Source of the DNA: JANQKX01 sp039028695
GTDB taxonomy: Bacteria > Pseudomonadota > Alphaproteobacteria > Kiloniellales > Kiloniellaceae
DNA: 9,483 nucleotides
Assembly (NCBI GenBank): GCA_039028695.1
Contig: JBCCHN010000176.1
Coordinates: 1 to 9,483, forward strand
Reading direction: 5' to 3'
This document shows positions 6,497 to 9,483 of the stretch, one piece after another. How positions within the stretch are numbered: the first letter of the stretch is position 1; each line of letters begins with the position of its first letter. Both the position numbers and the translations under genes were made by a program. The notes beneath the pieces were generated by a model. That model had not been told where the DNA came from. It did no database searches and saw only the letters and a program-made list of their open reading frames with translations.

Positions 6497-6526
6497 TTTA
6501 TAGCCTCCGCGCATTGCCAGCGCCAA
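6497..6526 (-). promoter_or_regulatory. Predicted promoter of the SRAP gene
   Basis: Read leftward, TTGGCG (6526-6521) and TATAAA (6502-6497) are separated by 18 bp, matching the sigma-70 consensus at four and five of six positions. The transcript would start near 6490, about 43 nt before the ATG at 6447. No comparably good rightward promoter for the flavin oxidoreductase was found in the same divergent gap (6448-6566). Confidence 0.4.
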
Positions 6527-6566
6527 GAGGCGGCAAATCATTGGCGGGTGCAAAGGGACCAAAACA

Positions 6567-8690
6567 ATGAGCCAACAAAGCCCAGATCAATCAAATTTAG
6601 ATCAATCAAGCCAAACCTCAGCACCCAACGATCCATTACTTCGGCCCTTTACTATCAAGGGCCTTACCTTGCGCAACCGCATTCTTAGTACCAGCCATGC
6701 CCCAAGTTACGTGGCCGATACCCGGCCCAAGGAACGTTATCGCCTGTACCATCAGGAAAAGGCCAAAGGTGGCATCGGCCTCACGATGTTCGGGGGCTCC
6801 ACCAACGTGGCGCCCGACTCACCATCGGTCTTTGGGCAGATTTACGCCGGCGACGACGGCATTATCCCCTATTTCCAAGAATTGGCGCAGGCCGTGCAAG
6901 GCGAAGGCGCCGCCATCATGTGCCAGATCACCCACATGGGCCGCCGCACGGTTTGGAACAATGGTGACTGGTTGCCAGTGGTTGCCCCTTCGCGGGTGCG
7001 TGAACCCGCACACCGTGCCTTTCCCAAGGAAATGGACGCCGCCGATATCGCCCGCATCACCGCGGCCTATGCGGCGGCTGCGCGGCGCTGCAAAGATGGC
7101 GGCCTGAATGGCGTAGAGATCCTTTGCCACGGCCATTTGGTGGAGCAATTCTGGTCCCCCAAAACCAACCATCGCACCGATGCTTATGGCGGCAGCCTGG
7201 ATAACCGTCTGCGTTTTTCCTTTGAACTCTTGGAGCAGGTGCGCCAAGAGGTCGGCCCAGACTACATCGTTGGCATGCGCATCGGCTCGGATAGCTTGGA
7301 CCCTGAGGACCTTTCTTTGGAGGACAACCTGGAAATTGCCGAGCGTCTGGAGCATTGCGGCATGGTCGATTTCCTCAATGTCAATAGAGGACAAATCGAT
7401 ACGGACCGGGCTTTGGCACATATGATGCCCGGCATGGCCGATCCCCTTGCGACCCATATGGAATCGGTGACACATTTCCGAGGCCACGTCACACTGCCCC
7501 TCTTTCATGCCTGTCGCATCAACGATCTGGCCACCGCCCGCCATGCCCTGAAGGCAGGGATCATCGACATGGTGGGGATGACCCGCGCGCACATGGCCGA
7601 CCCCCATATCGCCGCCAAGCTTCAGCGAGGTGAGGAGGAACGCATCCGTCCTTGCGTGGGCGCCGGCTATTGCTTGGACAGAATCTATGAAGGTGGCGAA
7701 GCACTCTGCATCCACAATCCTGCAACCGGTCGGGAAGCCACCATGCCCCACGTTATTCCCCACGCCGACGGACCAGCTAAAAAAGTTGTGGTGGTCGGCG
7801 GTGGCCCCGGCGGCCTGGAAGCCGCCAGAGTCTCGGCCGCACGGGGACATGACGTAACCCTCTTCGAAGCCACCACTCATCTGGGCGGCCAGGTGCGCCT
7901 TGCCGCGGAGGCCGGATGGCGCCGAGATCTGACCGGCATCGTGCAATGGCTCGAGGCCGAGCTGGGCCATCTAGGCGTGGAGATCAAGACCAACGCCTAT
8001 GCCGAGGCCGACGATATTTTGGCTGAACAGCCAGACGCAGTGATAATCGCCACCGGGGGTCTGCCCGACCCGGTATTTGAAGCACAAAGCGATTTGATTC
8101 TCTCAAGCCGGGACATTCTGTCAGGCAATGCAAAAATCAGCGGCTCTGTCCTGGTCTATGACGACGAAGGCCAGCACAGCGGTCCGTCTTGCGCCGAATA
8201 CCTGGCCCGCCAAGGCTGCACGGTCGAGTTGATCACTCCGGATCGAATGGCAGCCAAAGAATTGGGAACACTTAATTTCCCAATTTACCTCGAGAATCTT
8301 TATGGATTAGGTGTCACCATAACACCGGACCATCGAGTGACGGCCATTTCCAGGAAAGGTAACAAAATCCAGGCGGAGCTGGCGAATATCTATAGCGACC
8401 AGAGCTTTGTCCGCCATGTCGACCACATTATCGTGGAACATGGCAGCCTACCACTGGACGAAACCTTTCTCGCACTTAAGTCTCTATCCGCGAACGACGG
8501 CGTGTTGGATATGGACGATCTCCTGGCTGGGCGCCCGCAAAAGTCCGCCAGCAAAAGAGAGTCATACGTCGAGGCCAGCTCGGAGGCACAAAATCATCCC
8601 TTCGTTTTGTTCCGCGTCGGCGATGCGGTCGCTAGCCGTAATATTCATGCCGCCATGTACGACTCACTGAGGCTCTGCAAGGACCTTTGA
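6567..8690 (+). CDS. NADH:flavin oxidoreductase, Old Yellow Enzyme/TMADH type (DgcA-like)
   Basis: A 707-residue flavoenzyme with three parts. An FMN-binding TIM barrel (about 22-350) carries THMGRR (122-127), GHLVEQFWSP (189-198) and DAYGGSLDNR (205-214). A cysteine cluster region (363-381) follows, then an FAD/NAD(P)H Rossmann part with GGGPGG (411-416), ATGG (495-498) and a closing VGD (684-686). This is the trimethylamine dehydrogenase/2,4-dienoyl-CoA reductase architecture. The many motifs around the barrel and the HGH in place of a typical active site resemble, from memory, DgcA-type N-demethylases of betaine/dimethylglycine catabolism, but no dgcB partner is adjacent, so the substrate is open. 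The 4Fe-4S motif has C363, C369 and C381, with A366 where the second cysteine of TMADH would be. The first 22 residues are polar and Gln/Ser-rich. AAAGGGA lies 8 nt before the ATG. Confidence 0.9.
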   Translation: MSQQSPDQSNLDQSSQTSAPNDPLLRPFTIKGLTLRNRILSTSHAPSYVADTRPKERYRLYHQEKAKGGIGLTMFGGSTNVAPDSPSVFGQIYAGDDGIIPYFQELAQAVQGEGAAIMCQITHMGRRTVWNNGDWLPVVAPSRVREPAHRAFPKEMDAADIARITAAYAAAARRCKDGGLNGVEILCHGHLVEQFWSPKTNHRTDAYGGSLDNRLRFSFELLEQVRQEVGPDYIVGMRIGSDSLDPEDLSLEDNLEIAERLEHCGMVDFLNVNRGQIDTDRALAHMMPGMADPLATHMESVTHFRGHVTLPLFHACRINDLATARHALKAGIIDMVGMTRAHMADPHIAAKLQRGEEERIRPCVGAGYCLDRIYEGGEALCIHNPATGREATMPHVIPHADGPAKKVVVVGGGPGGLEAARVSAARGHDVTLFEATTHLGGQVRLAAEAGWRRDLTGIVQWLEAELGHLGVEIKTNAYAEADDILAEQPDAVIIATGGLPDPVFEAQSDLILSSRDILSGNAKISGSVLVYDDEGQHSGPSCAEYLARQGCTVELITPDRMAAKELGTLNFPIYLENLYGLGVTITPDHRVTAISRKGNKIQAELANIYSDQSFVRHVDHIIVEHGSLPLDETFLALKSLSANDGVLDMDDLLAGRPQKSASKRESYVEASSEAQNHPFVLFRVGDAVASRNIHAAMYDSLRLCKDL

Positions 8691-8702
8691 CGGCCTCCGC
8701 GA

Positions 8703-8727
8703 AAGGGCGAATTCTTCGGTTGCCCTT
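8703..8727 (+). terminator. Hairpin after the flavin oxidoreductase gene, possible weak terminator
   Basis: AAGGGC (8703-8708) and GCCCTT (8722-8727) form a perfect 6-bp stem around a 13-nt loop, starting 12 nt after the stop codon. The following AGATCACTT has no real U-tract, so it may protect the mRNA end or work with Rho rather than terminate on its own. It separates the oxidoreductase from the riboswitch unit. Confidence 0.35.
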
Positions 8728-8756
8728 AGATCACTTGGCCGCTAGTGTCCTTGGAT

Positions 8757-8899
8757 CGTTCTCGGGGCGGGGTGAAAGTCCCCACCGGCGGTGACCGCTT
8801 TTTGAGCGGAAGCCCGCGAGCGCCTAGCTTTTTCGGCTGGGGTCAGCAGATTCGGTGTAATTCCGAAGCCGACGGTGATAGTCCGGATGGTAGAGAACC
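8757..8899 (+). promoter_or_regulatory. FMN riboswitch (RFN element)
   Basis: This is a complete FMN aptamer. The closing stem P1 is GTTCTC (8758-8763) with GAGAAC (8893-8898). Next come the invariant GGGGCGGGGTGAAAGTCCCC and CACCGGCGGTGA blocks, a variable arm with CCGC/GCGG, GCCCGCGAGCG, and a second variable arm AGC-TTTTTC-GGCT. The GGTCAGCAGATTCGGTGTAA block, TTCCGAAGCCGACGGTGATA and AGTCCGGATGG complete the aptamer. Only small departures from the usual core were noticed (GGATGGT rather than GGATGGG near the 3' end). FMN binding is expected to repress the downstream ribH. Confidence 0.97.
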
Positions 8900-8908
8900 A
8901 TGGGCCGT

Positions 8909-8951
8909 GATGGGATCCGCATGTCTTTGCGAGGATCATCTCGTCTTTTTT
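8909..8951 (+). terminator. Putative riboswitch expression-platform terminator
   Basis: Ten bases after P1, GAT (8909-8911) and GATCCGC (8914-8920) can pair with GC (8929-8930), GGATC (8933-8937) and ATC (8938-8940), with small bulges. A simpler alternative is CGAG (8930-8933) with CTCG (8940-8943). Either ends just before TTTTTT (8946-8951). An opposing fold exists: CCAT (8898-8901), touching the P1 3' strand, can pair with ATGG (8910-8913), part of the terminator arm. This fits FMN-dependent transcription termination but was not calculated. Confidence 0.6.
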
Positions 8952-8957
8952 GGTCGC

Positions 8958-8987
8958 CCCGATTTGTGTTTTAGCGAACTTCGGGAG
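8958..8987 (+). promoter_or_regulatory. Hairpin covering the ribH Shine-Dalgarno sequence
   Basis: CCCGA (8958-8962) is perfectly complementary to TCGGG (8981-8985), which overlaps the ribosome binding site GGGAG (8983-8987) seven bases before the ATG at 8994. Inside the loop, GTT (8968-8970) can also pair with AAC (8977-8979). The hairpin could reduce ribH translation independently of the terminator or be its second control layer. Confidence 0.4.
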
Positions 8988-8993
8988 CACCTA

Positions 8994-9473
8994 ATGTCAA
9001 AATCCCAAACGTCAAAGATTGCCTTTATTCAAGCATCTTGGCACAAGGACATCGTTGAACAGAGCCGCCTTGCCTTTACCGAGGCTTGGCAGGCCAAGGA
9101 ATATGATCCGACCGACATTGATGTTTATAGTGTGCCGGGCAGTTTAGAAATTCCCCTTCTCTGCAAGCACTTGGCAAAGAGCGACCGATATGCAGCCATC
9201 GTCGCGGCTGGCTTCATCGTCGATGGCGGCATCTATCGCCACGAATTCGTATCCCGAACCGTATTGGATGGTATGATGTCCGTCCAATTGGAAACCGGTG
9301 TTCCCGTCCTTTCGGTGGTTCTCACACCCCATCACTTCAATGAAGGGGACGAGCATCGGGCCTTTTTCGCCGACCATTTCAAAATCAAAGGCCGGGAGGC
9401 GGCAAGCGCCTGCCACGACGTTCTGGCGCTCTATCAACACGGCGGGTTGGAAAGGGTACTGGGGGCCGCTTAG
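8994..9473 (+). CDS. ribH: 6,7-dimethyl-8-ribityllumazine synthase, type II (RibH2-like)
   Basis: Catalyses the penultimate step of riboflavin synthesis, condensing 5-amino-6-ribitylaminouracil with 3,4-dihydroxy-2-butanone 4-phosphate. The 159-residue protein carries the family's blocks: AFIQASWHKDI (10-20) with W16, VPGSLEIP (47-54), AAGFIVDGGIYRHEF (71-85) with the presumed catalytic H83, and LTPHHFNEGDEH (110-121). The tryptophan at 16, where most lumazine synthases have phenylalanine, and the IYRHEFV/LTPHHF blocks mark the RibH2 type described in Brucella and Mesorhizobium, which is decameric rather than icosahedral. The ATG at 8994 has GGGAG seven bases upstream. The frame stays open back to 8745 through the riboswitch, but those codons are structural RNA and are not part of the protein. 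It is not clustered with other rib genes, so another RibH may exist in the genome. Confidence 0.96.
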   Translation: MSKSQTSKIAFIQASWHKDIVEQSRLAFTEAWQAKEYDPTDIDVYSVPGSLEIPLLCKHLAKSDRYAAIVAAGFIVDGGIYRHEFVSRTVLDGMMSVQLETGVPVLSVVLTPHHFNEGDEHRAFFADHFKIKGREAASACHDVLALYQHGGLERVLGAA

Positions 9474-9483
9474 ACCGCCCTGA

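Noticed and set aside
6448..6566. LexA box in the SRAP/oxidoreductase divergent gap
   Set aside because: Neither GTTC-N7-GTTC nor GAAC-N7-GAAC, nor an Escherichia-type CTG-N10-CAG site in a promoter position, was seen.
6819..7970. Long minus-strand open frame (383 codons) opposite the flavin oxidoreductase
   Set aside because: It is the antisense shadow of a strongly supported gene; its composition follows the codon bias of the plus-strand gene and no protein motif is present.
8745..8993. In-frame upstream extension of ribH that would make a 242-residue protein
   Set aside because: These codons coincide with the FMN aptamer and its expression platform, have no protein similarity, and the ATG at 8994 has the ribosome binding site and the family N-terminus.

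Overview
The window looks like chromosomal DNA of an alphaproteobacterium, possibly Rhodospirillales-like. This is inferred from an exact TTAA-N7-TTAAC (CtrA-type) box, a stand-alone type II lumazine synthase under an FMN riboswitch (an arrangement known in Brucella and Mesorhizobium), and a DgcA-type flavin oxidoreductase. I see no transposase, integrase, CRISPR array, tRNA or rRNA.

Layout, left to right. Positions 1-3647 hold a leftward peptide/opine/nickel-family ABC importer: DppB-like permease (3647-2691), DppC-like permease (2675-1842), one ATPase with two fused nucleotide-binding domains (1852-173), a strong leftward intrinsic terminator (97-61), and the first 14 codons of a secreted protein (44-1) that is probably the substrate-binding protein. 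The first three genes are nearly contiguous or overlap. The terminator sits just before the presumed binding-protein start, so it may set expression ratios.

Positions 3648-4350 contain no convincing gene. They hold the importer's likely promoter (GTGACA-N17-TATAGA, leftward), the CtrA-type box just upstream of it, a roughly 300-nt leader with several stem-loops and a reading frame broken by one stop, a 12-bp palindrome with an overlapping hairpin, and a leftward terminator for the next gene.

Positions 4351-5562 encode a leftward YeeE/YedE (TsuA-like) sulfur/thiosulfate membrane transporter. Positions 5740-6447 encode a leftward SRAP/YedK protein with its N-terminal catalytic cysteine. It is divergent from a rightward 707-residue NADH:flavin oxidoreductase (6567-8690) of the trimethylamine dehydrogenase/DgcA type, whose iron-sulfur motif shows only three cysteines.

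Positions 8757-9473 form a self-contained riboflavin unit: a canonical FMN (RFN) riboswitch, a putative terminator plus a Shine-Dalgarno-sequestering hairpin, and ribH of the RibH2 type. The clearest points for follow-up are the CtrA box/promoter and structured leader at 3.6-4.0 kb, the terminator before the presumed binding-protein gene, the altered Fe-S motif, and the apparent dual expression platform of the riboswitch. I did not find a clearly new multi-gene system.
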